From assembly GCF_001548115.1 (NCBI RefSeq), contig NZ_AP014821.1, forward strand, positions 62,001 to 126,000: a DNA stretch of 64,000 bases. Reading direction: 5' to 3'. The notes under the pieces are model-generated. The model ran no database searches. It was not told the origin of the DNA and saw only the letters and a list, made by a program, of their open reading frames with translations. Position 1 is the stretch's first letter. Each line of letters starts with the position of its first letter. Of this stretch, positions 1 through 10,900 are shown one piece after another. A program made the position numbers and the translations under genes. This stretch comes from Geminocystis sp. NIES-3709. Lineage in GTDB: Bacteria > Cyanobacteriota > Cyanobacteriia > Cyanobacteriales > Cyanobacteriaceae.

Positions 1-1
1 C

Positions 2-3000
2 AATTCTAGTAATATCGGTTATGTTATCAATCCCACTGTAGAGGGAGGCTATTTTGGTTTAGCGGTGGCAGTGGGTAATTTTAATGGCACGGGAAATGCA
101 GACATTGCCATTGGCACTCCGGGGGCGAATAATGGTGATGGTTTAGTTTCTATTGCTTATGATGGTGACACTACGGCAACGACTTTTTATACTGGCACAG
201 GGAAGGAAAATTTAGGTTATGCTTTGACGGTTTCTAAAGCAAAGGGTGGGCAAAGTTTTTCTAAAAATACCCTTGTGGATGACTTAATTGTGGGTGCGCC
301 CTCTTTTCAAGCTAGTGTTGCTAATCAATGGGTAGGTGTTGACTCTTTTCCTCAAGATAATCAAAATTTATTCTCTAGTAACACCTCCGCCGCCGTTGGC
401 AAGGTTTATGTTTTTGCTAATAACAATATCAATCCTCTCTATTCTTTCACTGGCTCAATTTTACCCTCATCTAATGGCACAGCAGAAAATTCTTTTACGG
501 GTAGCGCTTTGGCTAGTGATGATTGGGATGGTGATGGTATCAAAGATTTAGCTATATCTGCCCCCGGTTCGGATACCAATGATGGTTTAGTCTATGTATT
601 AAAAGGGGGAAGTGTCACTTCTGGAGATTTAGACTATATCAGCAATTTGATTATATTAGGGGGTTTGCAGTTTGGGGAAGCTGGTAGCGTTATCACTTCC
701 GCAGGAGATGTTAATGGAGATAAATATGAAGACTTCTTAATTACTGCACCTCAAGGCGCGATGGGTGCGGGGCAAGGTTATGTATTATTTGGCCCTCTCA
801 ACTTGGAAGATGTCGGTACTTTATTCGATTTGAATGTCACTGCTACTGATAATAAAAAGACTTTTCTACTTAATAGCGATCGATCTTATCAGTCGGTGGG
901 TTCTTCTGCAAGTTCGATCGGAGATGTTAATAATGATGGTGTAGATGATTTAATGATAACTGCACCGAATGCTCAACAATTATACGCTGTTTATGGACAT
1001 CAATGGTTAGCGGATGATGGTAGTATCAAACTCGCTGATATTTCTGGTGATAACGGTTTTGTAATTGACGGTGATCTTTATAATGCTAATTCAAAATCGT
1101 TAAATGGTAATGGTAATAATGTGCTTATCTTGGGAGATATTAACGGTGATGGTTTTGCTGATGTGCTTTCTGGAGGTAGTGAATATGGTGCGGTTGTTAT
1201 TTTCGGAAGTAGCACTAAAAATCTTTTAGATGCCAGTGTTGGTAGTAATGATTTAATTGTTACTGTCGCTAATCATGCCCTGAAAGATGTTATCGCTTTG
1301 GGAGACTATAACGGCGATGGTTTACAAGATTTTGGGGTTTTAGATACTAACAATAACTTCTATCTACAATTAGGCTCTAGTAATCTTAGCAGTTTACGAA
1401 ATTTATCTTTATCGACTCCTTCTGTTACTTCCATTACAAGCTCGATCGAACTGGGAGATTATAATGGTGATGGTTATGATGATATTCTCCTCAACACTTC
1501 TACCTATAGCACTATCTATCTAGGTAATAAAGAAGGCAATTTCCAAAATTATATTATCTTTAATCCCGTTGATATTGATAATATGTCGATCGATAACTAT
1601 ACTTTTGGCTCGATCGGTGATATGAATGGAGATGGTTATAATGATATAGGTACTGGACTTCCTAATACAAATTCTGTCATTCCCGAAGGGAATAATGGAC
1701 AATTCATCACTTATTTAGGTGGAAATGGAACACCTATTAGCTCATTATCTTTGTACAATACGGGAGTAGATAGTAACAGAGTTCCCTTACCTAACAATAG
1801 CACTGATGATCCTCATTATGATTTAGTGTCTATTCCTAGTGGTAGTGATTCAGATATTCTCGTCATTAACTCAGGAGATGGTATTTCGGGATGGATTAGT
1901 CCTAATAATAATAATAGTAACATAGCCCCTCCCGGAAATTATATTTATCGCACAACTTTTACATTACCAGAAGGCATAAATCCCAATAACTTTACTATTA
2001 ATGGACTATGGCATACTGACGATATGGGTACAATGATTACCCTCAATAATCGTGCGCAGTACTTATCCAGTTTCCCTAATTATAATACTGATTGGATTCC
2101 TTTCACTATCAATAACGGTTTTGTGACGGGAGAAAATACTCTTGAGTTTACTGTTAATAATGCAGGTAGTGCTAATAATCCCACAACCCTCAGAGTGAAA
2201 TTTGATACTCTTTTGTCAATAAATCCAGTAACCAATATAGTTCAACCCCCTAATACAAATAGTCTATCATCTTCCCTTAATAATAGTGAATGGTCTTCTT
2301 TTTATATTCAAGCTCAACAATCACCATTACCTCCAGGCTTTGCAGTCTATAATGGTTATTTGTATATGGCGTACAAAGGAAATGACAACAATAATATTTA
2401 TGTACAAAGAAGTACAAATGGTTATAACTGGGAAGATTTAACTGAACTTTCCTTAACAACTCAAGAACAACCATCCCTAGCGGTATTTAATGATACCTTA
2501 TACTTAGCTTATAATAATGACTCTACAATATATCTAAGCGAATTTAGGGGTAATTCTGAATCCATTAGTTTTAGTGGAGGAAATTTTGTTGTTGAAGGTG
2601 TTAATTCAAGTCCTAGTCTCTTAGAATACGATAATCAATTATATATATTCTCTCTGTCGGGGGATGATATCTTTTATTTTACTTCGGAAAATCCAGATAA
2701 CCTTACTTGGGATGTGAATTTTGTTGAAGGTCAACAATCTAAGGATAAACTAGGAGTAACGGTAATACCAGGCTCGGCTAATAATGGTGCTGGAAATATC
2801 TTGATGACGTATAAAGATAGTAAAGGAGATTCTATCTATACTACTCTATTTAATGGCTCAAGTTGGACAGGTGCTAAAACTATTCCTAATCAAGAAACCA
2901 CTGATGCCCCTTCTCCTGTAACAGTAAACAACACAGTATATTTATTTTATGAAGCAACGAAGCCAAATAGTCTTAATTATGTGACATCTACAGACGGTGG

Positions 3001-6000
3001 CAATAGTTGGAGTAGCAGTCAAGAAATACCTAATCAGTTGTTAAATTTAGGCCCTTCGGCGGTTTTTTACAAAGAAAATATTTATGTAGGTTTTAGTTCA
3101 CAAGATGAAAGCAATAACCCCATATATGTCAGTGTTTCTAATCCTATTTATAACACAAATCAGACTCAACAATTGGGCGAACAATTACACAGTATCGGAG
3201 ACTTTAATGGTGATGGTATCACCGATTTTGCTGTACTTGCTTCTGGTTATGTCGCTAATTTAGGCATTATAGAAAACAATGTCTTGAAAAATAATACTGG
3301 TGCTATTCTTATCTACTATGGTAACGCCAATGGTATGAGTAATTCTGCTCAACCTGATGTGGTTTTAGTTAATCCTCCCGTTACCGATAGTAATTCTCCC
3401 TTCTATGAGATTAATAATTTTACCTCTATCGGAGACATCAACGGTGACGGTTTTGATGATATGGCGATCGCCTCTCCTACTACAAATAATAATGAAGGGG
3501 TTGTCTTTGTGGTGTTTGGTGGTGGTGAGTGGAAGCAATACTCAACAAATAATCCTTTTAATTTAGGTAGTCTTAGTAATAATCAATCCAACGGTAGTAA
3601 TCCTAACGGTTTTGTTATTGATGGTTTACCATCATCTCAAGCGGGAATTTCCATGAGTGGAGGAGAAGATGTTAACGGGGATGGATTGAGTGATTTTACC
3701 ATCGGCGCCCCTGGCAATAACGATAACTTAACCTATGTGATTTTTGGTAGCGATTTTAATAACACTGTCAATCAAACAGGTACGATCGGAAATGATAGAA
3801 TGATTGGTACAGTGACAGGAGAAAGTTTCTTAGGGGGTGAAGGGAATGATAAAATTTACACTAACGGCGGTATTGACGTAGTTTACGCCAGTCAGGGTGA
3901 TGATTTCGTTACTGTCCATGATACCTATTTTCGGCGCTTAGATGGTGGCACTGGTACTAATACCCTCAAGTTTACTGGTTATAACGGGCAAGATTGGGAT
4001 TTAACAACCCTTTCCCCCGGTAGTCGTTTACGCAACTTTGAGATTTTGGATATTGAAAACTATGGCACAAATACTCTAACCCTCAACTCCCTTACCGTAA
4101 CTCAACTTTCTTCAACTAATACCATAACGGTGTTAATGGATGAAAACGATATTGTGAATCTTAGCGATGATTTTTCCTACAACGATACAATTTATCAAGA
4201 CAACCAGAAATTTAATCAATATATTTCTAACACCTCTGGCGCAACCATTTTAATTAACAGTAATGTAGTTGATAGTACGCTTTTATCTCCCATTTCTTTG
4301 TCATTGTACAATACTGGAGTTGATGATTCTGGTGTCACCCTACCAACTAACGATACCAATGATCCTCATTATGAGTTAATATCATTTCCTAATGGTAGTA
4401 GTTCTAATATTTTAGTTGTTAATTCAGGAGACGGTATTTCAGGATGGATTGCCCCTGATAATAATAATAGTCAATCTGGCCCTGCTGGCGACTATATCTA
4501 TCGCACTAATTTCACTTTACCAGATACGATCGATCTAGATAAATTTTCAATTATCGGACAATGGCGTAGTGATGACGAAGGTACGACTATTAAACTTAAT
4601 GGAGTTGAACAATATTTATCGAGTAATCCTAATTACAATCTCGATTTCATTCCTTTTACCATCAGTGAAGGTTTTATCACAGGAAATAACACCTTAGAGT
4701 TTACTGTTAATAATGCAGGTACAACCATTAATCCAACGGCATTAAGAGTAAAATTTGACAACGCCCTAGAGAGTAACATTCAGTTTTGGGCACCCTCAAC
4801 AAATACTCCCCAATCAATACTTAACCCCGAAACCATTTCTCAAGTCTCCTCTGAAAATAGTACTTTATTTGCTATAGATGACTCTGGTAACATCACTGCC
4901 GTTTCTAGTACTCTCTCCAGTAGTAATAATATTAATAATGCCCCAACTCGTCTATTTGTCTCTAATCCTATTGCTAACGAGGCTGATGGTAAGGTAGAGT
5001 TTAAGATCGATCGAACTGGTAACTTAGATAAGTATGTTAAAGTTCATTATATCACCCAAGACGCACGAGGAAAAGCAGGAAGTGACTATCATCCCGTCTT
5101 AGGAAGGGCAGTTTTTCAACCGGGAGAAAGCAGTAAAATTATTTCTGTACCTTTACCCTTAGATGATGTTTATACTGGTACAAGGGAATTTGGTTTACTT
5201 GTCACTAACGAAAAAGAAAGCCATACCCTATTAACCGATGAATTTAATCTCTACGTTGATCCTACTGATGGACAAATTCGTAATTGGAATCATATCATAG
5301 ATGACCAACCCCATAGCGTCATGGGCGGAAAACTAGAATTTCGTCTTACCACCACCGAAGGTAAAGGGGAAGTCAAACTTTACTTTGAAGGTAATGGAGA
5401 TTTTAATAATTACTATGCCTTTAATAATGAAACCCAGAAATATGAGCCCTTTAACTTTGATGGTAATATAGGCGCCCAATTTTTCGATGAAGATGGTGAC
5501 GAAAAATATGAGGGTGCAATTTTACATCTCCAAGACGGTAGTAAACATGATCTTGATGGTGTCGAAAATGGTTTAATGCTAACAAGAGGCTTTTTTAGTG
5601 ATGGAGAAACCCCAGAAATTTTGTTAGATACTGCTATGTATCGTTTTCGCAGTCTTGATACTCAAGGTAGTTATTTATATGTTGGGGAGGAAGAAAAACA
5701 ATCTATACTAGCAAATTACTCTAATAATTTTATCGAGGAGGGATTGGCTTTTTATGTCTCTGATACTCTCGATGACAATTTAATTGCCTTTAATCGTTTC
5801 CGTAATAGTAGCCTACCTGGTGCATATATTTACGCTGGAGAAGAAGAAACTGAGTCAATTCGATCGAATTATCCCCAGTTTATAGATGAAGGTATCGCTT
5901 TTTATGCCTATGATGTAGGCTCACAAATGACTGATAATATCGATCGATTTCAGAATAGCACGGGGGGAGCTTATCTTTATACTGCACAACCAGAAACCCA

Positions 6001-6070
6001 AAATGTGATTAACAATTATAGTAATAGTTTTAATCTTGAGGGTATGGCATTTGAGAGTTTATTAGTTTAA
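2..6070 (+). CDS. Giant FG-GAP / Calx-beta surface or secreted protein, 5' partial
   Basis: The reading frame is open to the left window edge, so the true start lies upstream; the GTG at 65 is internal. At least ten FG-GAP (integrin-alpha type) repeats with DxNxDGxxD calcium loops lie at about 60-1700 and 3180-3760. Between them (2290-3170) is a BNR/sialidase-like propeller with 'STNG' and 'STDGG' type blades. A ~160-residue module occurs twice, at about 1738-2213 and 4291-4770. A short RTX-like stretch (about 3780-3930), a Calx-beta-like domain (about 4960-5240) and a 'choice-of-anchor'-like domain (about 5330-5580) follow. The C-terminus has three ~45-residue repeats (5635-6067) of DUF5648 type, also found at the end of the pore-former at 14214-17300. 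Such proteins are usually exported calcium-binding adhesins or enzymes. The cargo role for the downstream machine is inference. Confidence 0.85.
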   Translation, partial: NSSNIGYVINPTVEGGYFGLAVAVGNFNGTGNADIAIGTPGANNGDGLVSIAYDGDTTATTFYTGTGKENLGYALTVSKAKGGQSFSKNTLVDDLIVGAPSFQASVANQWVGVDSFPQDNQNLFSSNTSAAVGKVYVFANNNINPLYSFTGSILPSSNGTAENSFTGSALASDDWDGDGIKDLAISAPGSDTNDGLVYVLKGGSVTSGDLDYISNLIILGGLQFGEAGSVITSAGDVNGDKYEDFLITAPQGAMGAGQGYVLFGPLNLEDVGTLFDLNVTATDNKKTFLLNSDRSYQSVGSSASSIGDVNNDGVDDLMITAPNAQQLYAVYGHQWLADDGSIKLADISGDNGFVIDGDLYNANSKSLNGNGNNVLILGDINGDGFADVLSGGSEYGAVVIFGSSTKNLLDASVGSNDLIVTVANHALKDVIALGDYNGDGLQDFGVLDTNNNFYLQLGSSNLSSLRNLSLSTPSVTSITSSIELGDYNGDGYDDILLNTSTYSTIYLGNKEGNFQNYIIFNPVDIDNMSIDNYTFGSIGDMNGDGYNDIGTGLPNTNSVIPEGNNGQFITYLGGNGTPISSLSLYNTGVDSNRVPLPNNSTDDPHYDLVSIPSGSDSDILVINSGDGISGWISPNNNNSNIAPPGNYIYRTTFTLPEGINPNNFTINGLWHTDDMGTMITLNNRAQYLSSFPNYNTDWIPFTINNGFVTGENTLEFTVNNAGSANNPTTLRVKFDTLLSINPVTNIVQPPNTNSLSSSLNNSEWSSFYIQAQQSPLPPGFAVYNGYLYMAYKGNDNNNIYVQRSTNGYNWEDLTELSLTTQEQPSLAVFNDTLYLAYNNDSTIYLSEFRGNSESISFSGGNFVVEGVNSSPSLLEYDNQLYIFSLSGDDIFYFTSENPDNLTWDVNFVEGQQSKDKLGVTVIPGSANNGAGNILMTYKDSKGDSIYTTLFNGSSWTGAKTIPNQETTDAPSPVTVNNTVYLFYEATKPNSLNYVTSTDGGNSWSSSQEIPNQLLNLGPSAVFYKENIYVGFSSQDESNNPIYVSVSNPIYNTNQTQQLGEQLHSIGDFNGDGITDFAVLASGYVANLGIIENNVLKNNTGAILIYYGNANGMSNSAQPDVVLVNPPVTDSNSPFYEINNFTSIGDINGDGFDDMAIASPTTNNNEGVVFVVFGGGEWKQYSTNNPFNLGSLSNNQSNGSNPNGFVIDGLPSSQAGISMSGGEDVNGDGLSDFTIGAPGNNDNLTYVIFGSDFNNTVNQTGTIGNDRMIGTVTGESFLGGEGNDKIYTNGGIDVVYASQGDDFVTVHDTYFRRLDGGTGTNTLKFTGYNGQDWDLTTLSPGSRLRNFEILDIENYGTNTLTLNSLTVTQLSSTNTITVLMDENDIVNLSDDFSYNDTIYQDNQKFNQYISNTSGATILINSNVVDSTLLSPISLSLYNTGVDDSGVTLPTNDTNDPHYELISFPNGSSSNILVVNSGDGISGWIAPDNNNSQSGPAGDYIYRTNFTLPDTIDLDKFSIIGQWRSDDEGTTIKLNGVEQYLSSNPNYNLDFIPFTISEGFITGNNTLEFTVNNAGTTINPTALRVKFDNALESNIQFWAPSTNTPQSILNPETISQVSSENSTLFAIDDSGNITAVSSTLSSSNNINNAPTRLFVSNPIANEADGKVEFKIDRTGNLDKYVKVHYITQDARGKAGSDYHPVLGRAVFQPGESSKIISVPLPLDDVYTGTREFGLLVTNEKESHTLLTDEFNLYVDPTDGQIRNWNHIIDDQPHSVMGGKLEFRLTTTEGKGEVKLYFEGNGDFNNYYAFNNETQKYEPFNFDGNIGAQFFDEDGDEKYEGAILHLQDGSKHDLDGVENGLMLTRGFFSDGETPEILLDTAMYRFRSLDTQGSYLYVGEEEKQSILANYSNNFIEEGLAFYVSDTLDDNLIAFNRFRNSSLPGAYIYAGEEETESIRSNYPQFIDEGIAFYAYDVGSQMTDNIDRFQNSTGGAYLYTAQPETQNVINNYSNSFNLEGMAFESLLV

Positions 6071-6138
6071 GATGAATACAATAATAATCAACAAAAATAT
6101 TATGGTTATAAATATATTAATTATAAAGTGTAAAGAAA

Positions 6139-7251
6139 GTGACTAAGAATTGTGATCAAATTACAATCGGTGAGACATTATCTAATAATCAAAAGTTAGG
6201 TTTAGAGTTAGTATCTAAACTTAGGAGTGGTAGAGATGTGGTTTTTGCCGTTGATTTAACTGAGAGTGTTAGTCTTGATGCTCAAGGAAAACTTAGGCTT
6301 AAACAAATTGTACAAGATAGTTTACATAAGGGGGATCGAGTTTATATTGTACCCTTTTCTTCCCAAGTTAACCCGACTAATCTGAATACTAACCCTATTA
6401 GTCTATCAAGTTCGATCGTCTTTAAGAATCCGAAAGAAGATATTGATAAAATTATTGAGCAAATTCCCTTACAAGCAAATATCAACGAGAAAAACACCGA
6501 TATTCAACAAGCAGAGCATTTTATTTACCGAAATTTAGCTAATATTAATCAACAACGTCTCTGTGATAGTCAACCGATTAAGTTTCAATCCGTCGTATGG
6601 TTAACGGATGCCCCTTTAAAAACCGAAGCAGGTATCACCTCCGATGTCTGGGTAGAAACTCCCGCTAATAGCCCTTATCGCAATTCTACATCAAAGGAAA
6701 GTCTCGATCGAGTCCATTGGTTAAATAATTTACCTATCAACTTACGCAGTCTCAATATCGATAATTATCAACTCAGTGTAGCGGATATTAAACCTACTGT
6801 ACAAGAATTTTGCACTCCTGCACCCGGAGGAAAAGAAACTTGTCTGGTAAATAGTTATATTGCTAGTCAATTGTGGCTACCCTCGACTATTTTATCGGTA
6901 ATTATTATTAGCTTATTGGGTGGTGGAATTTTTGTTATTAGATACTATTTAAGTTTACAAGAATCATGGAAATTAGAAATATTATTCCCTAATGATGAAG
7001 ATAAAATAACTCGCTATTTAAAAAATAAAAGTAGTCTTTCGATCGGGGAGGATATAGAATGTAAAGGTGGAGAAATTAGGGGTTATTTAAAAAGAGAAGG
7101 AAATAAAATTTTTATTGAGCCGACTCAAATTTTACCTATTATGTATAAAGGAAAAGAATTAAAACAAAAACAGTTAATCAAAGATAATATTATTAGGCTT
7201 AATTTACCTTATAACGATCAAGAGTTTGAGATTACAATAAAACGAACCTAA
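6139..7251 (+). CDS. vWA-domain protein with one membrane span
   Basis: A 370-aa protein with a von Willebrand A domain (about residues 30-240). The MIDAS metal site is visible as DLTES, a later threonine (NTD) and the aspartate of WLTDAP. One transmembrane helix lies near residues 250-275, followed by a basic patch (RYY) and a ~95-aa C-terminal domain. The GTG start at 6139 is forced by an in-frame TAA at 6124. No signal peptide is seen, although cysteines in the N-terminal part and the charge pattern would suit an exported vWA domain; see findings. It lies 68 bp after the giant FG-GAP gene and 680 bp before the tubulin-like gene on the same strand. Co-occurrence of vWA with tubulin-like and OmpA proteins is known for a predicted membrane-remodelling system. 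Confidence 0.8.
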   Translation: MTKNCDQITIGETLSNNQKLGLELVSKLRSGRDVVFAVDLTESVSLDAQGKLRLKQIVQDSLHKGDRVYIVPFSSQVNPTNLNTNPISLSSSIVFKNPKEDIDKIIEQIPLQANINEKNTDIQQAEHFIYRNLANINQQRLCDSQPIKFQSVVWLTDAPLKTEAGITSDVWVETPANSPYRNSTSKESLDRVHWLNNLPINLRSLNIDNYQLSVADIKPTVQEFCTPAPGGKETCLVNSYIASQLWLPSTILSVIIISLLGGGIFVIRYYLSLQESWKLEILFPNDEDKITRYLKNKSSLSIGEDIECKGGEIRGYLKREGNKIFIEPTQILPIMYKGKELKQKQLIKDNIIRLNLPYNDQEFEITIKRT

Positions 7252-7931
7252 TATAACTTCAGTTAAAAATAAAATTTTCGATGAACGTAGAAGATAGGTT
7301 TAATATGTCTATGATTGTCATTTTTATTCCTGTATATTGGAGTTTTCTCGATTATATAATGAGTTTACAACTCATTTACAATTGCTATATACAATTAATT
7401 TTGCTTACTTACTTAAAAAATATCTCACAGAAAATTATCACAATGATATTTTATTGCAAAGTCCTATCAAAAACTAGAATTTTAGGAAAAACTGCTTCCC
7501 AAATTTTTCTTGATTTTCAACAAAAAAATCTTTAAATTCCTTGGACTGATATTATTAGGTAAAAAATATTAGGGTTTTAACTTTTATTATTTTAATTACC
7601 CTTAAAGTTTGTTGTAATCTGATTTAACTCCGATAAAATCATAGCCATAAAAAATAATTACCAACATAACGGTACTTTTTAAAATTTTCGTTCAAAAATG
7701 GCTTGAAATACAGTCAGGATAAGCGATTTAGGTAAACATCATAAAAATCGCTGAAACTCTTGGTATAAAAGGAAAAGTTATCGAACGATGTAAAGTTTTT
7801 GATTAATAAAGGTTTGAGATTAATATTTTAATATTTTTTGTTTAAATACCGATAAAAAAGTTTAAAATTTTGCATAAATTCCCAATTTGTTACTGATAAT
7901 TAATTAGTAGTCATCTTATTTTGAAATAATT
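7252..7931. other. 680-bp intergenic region, no supported gene
   Basis: This is AT-rich DNA between the vWA and tubulin-like genes. A short open frame (7281-7535) has a composition of hydrophobic and random residues with no recognisable motif or ribosome binding site, and I do not accept it as a gene. The space is large enough for a promoter of the tubulin-like gene, but I cannot point to a convincing one. Confidence 0.5.
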
Positions 7932-10900
7932 ATGCCCAACAATCAAGCTACGGAGACAAAAACCCTAAATATTAAACGTACTATCTGTATCGGCTTAGGG
8001 GGTACTGGTAGAGATATTTTAATGCAAATTCGGCGTTTAATCGTCGATCGATATGGTAAACTGAATGAGTTACCCGTAGTCAGTTTCGTGCATATAGACA
8101 CCGATAAAGGCGCATCCCAAGTCACAGGATTAAAGACAGGTGACACCTATCATGGCGAGAATATCTTGTTTAAACCCTCCGAAACCGTCACTGCTACCAT
8201 GAATAAGCAGGAAATCGATGATTTAACCAAAGGATTAGAAAGGAGAAGCGAATATGAAAGACAATCACCCTATGATCATATCGGTTCATGGTTTCCTAAG
8301 CAAACATTAAAGGATGTTAAATCTATTGAAAACGGTGCCGGGGCAATTCGCCCTGTAGGCAGACTTGCTTTCTTTCATAATTACACTAAAATTCAAAGCT
8401 CGATCGACACTGCCGAAAATACAACAGTAGGACATGGTCAAAAATTACTCACTAAAAATATTGTAGTCGAATCTGGTACTAATATTATCATCGTAGGTTC
8501 ACTATGCGGAGGCACAGGAAGTGGTACTTTTATTGATATGGCATACAGTTTAAGGCAGAAATATGGCTATGAAATCGATAGTGAAATTACTGGTTATTTG
8601 ATTATCGCCCCCGAATTATATGGAAACACTCCCAGCGTCAAAGCTAATACTTATGCGGCCTTAAAAGAATTAAATTATTATACCGCTCAAGGCACAACAT
8701 TTAATGCTAATTATGATCCAGTAAATTTATTTTCTGTTACGGAAAATCGTCCTCCTTTTGATTTTGTTTATTTAGTAGGAAATCGCACTAATAGCGGACA
8801 TAAAATAGTCAAAAAAGAAAAATTATGCCAAGTAATTGCTCATAAAATATTTGCTGATTTTGCTGAAGAAATCTCTGGAAATATTAAAGGACATCGAGAT
8901 AATGTTAAAAAATATTTTAGCGTTTATGACGAACATCCTCGCCCAAATGCCCAAAGATACTTAACTTTTGGCTTATCAAAAATTTATTTTCCTCGTGATT
9001 TAACTATTGCTATCTGTTTAAATAAAGTCAAAATTAAACTAATTAATTTCTGGCTATATGGTGAAGGGCAAAGCCCAGATTCAGCCGAATTATTAGATAA
9101 ATTTTTATTAAATTGGCAGTCACAAAATGAAACTAACCCGAATATTTTTAAAGCCAAATTAGAAGCTATTACCGTAGAAAATGATAAGACTTTTAAACAA
9201 GTATTAAAGAATTGGCTAAATAGAAATCAAGGGGAAATAGAAAACTGTAAAAATGCAGATGATAGACAAAGATTTATCGATAAAATGCGTAGTGAATTAA
9301 AAAGTCAATTTAAAAAAGTACAATTTGGAGAAACAGAAAATATTAGAGGAGTATGGTTAACTCAATTACAAAAAAATAGCCTTAAACTAGAAAAACAATT
9401 CAGTCAAGATATTATAGACTATTTAGCTAAGTTACTCGAACCTGCTAACCCTCATTTTGCTTTAGATAATAGTCGAGGTTGGTTAGAAGCAATCTTAACG
9501 AAATTAAATGAATATGTTAATGAATTAGAAGAAGAAAAACAGAAAACCTCCGCTTTTGTAACTATCGAAAATATCGAGAAAAAATGGCAAGATTCTTGTC
9601 AAAGATTCGAGGATATTGAAACTGATAAAAAAGGTTTATTAGGCTTTGGTGGTAAATCTAATAACACCAAAAATAAGGAATTTCAAGAAACGGCAAATCA
9701 AAGTATCCAAGAGATTAATAAACTAATTAAACGAAACTTTGATTTAACTTTAACAGAAGAATCACTCAAGATAGTAACTAATTTAAGATACTTAGTGCAA
9801 CAGTTAAAAACTCAAGCCAGTAACTTTTATAATCTTCTTCAAGATTTAGAGACATTTTATAATAGAAAAGGAGAAGATTTAAGTCACATTGATGATGATG
9901 AAATTAACGGAGAAGCAGTATTTGAAGCGGATGATAATGATCAATATTATCAAACTTTGTTGCCCGATCGAGAAAGAAGAAATTTATTAGTAGAAGTGAG
10001 TCATAAAATTAATGAAAGTGCTACTTTACCTCCTTCTTTACTCTACTTTTTTACAGCAGAAAGAGTTATTGATAACAAAGAATTAACTCAAACCATTGAT
10101 AGAAATATTGAAGCAAAATTCGGTGATAAAACCTTCGATTTAACAGAGTCAGTGGTTAATCGTTTTGTGCAGAAATATCCGTTTTCCGATGGGCAAATTC
10201 GTTTAAAGCAAATCATCGATGAAGCTGATGTTTTATTACCTTTAAATAGTAATGCACCCTATTTTGTTAATGATGCTGATAAAACTAAACAAATTATCGG
10301 TTTTAAACAAACTGACGACAGAGAAAATCAACAATTTAGAGACTTAATTACTAAAGGAATTGGCATTAATTCAGATGTAATTATTCCCTTGCAAACTAAA
10401 AATGAAATAGTTATTATCAAAGAATTTGCCGGTTTTCCTCTGCGCATTGTTAACGGATTAAGAGAATTAAGAGAACAATACGATCGACAAAAACGACTCT
10501 ATGACGGTTATAATTTACATAATGATTCTCAAGTTTTCTTCCTAGATATTATCCCCCCAGAAGGGCGAGAGATGGAATTATTGCAGGATAATTTTTATAC
10601 TTGTTTAGCCTTTGGCAAAATTCAAAAAACTGGTGATAATAAGAATTACTATTTAGAATTAGAAGATAAGTTAAGAGGTGAATTTTATCAAGTGGAAATT
10701 AGTAGTATTTGGGAAGAAAGTTTAGAAACCATTACCCAAAATGATACTATCAAAAATTATTTAATAGATACGGTAAAAAATATTGAGGAAGAAGTAAAAG
10801 AAAATCCTAACTCATTTCAAGAAATTTATTATCCGAATCTCATAAAATTTGTCGATGAATTGGAAAAATTGACAGAATATGACATTAATTATAATCAGAA

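Noticed and set aside
7281-7535. 84-codon open frame between the vWA and tubulin-like genes
   Set aside because: It has no ribosome binding site, no motif and a composition like random AT-rich translation.
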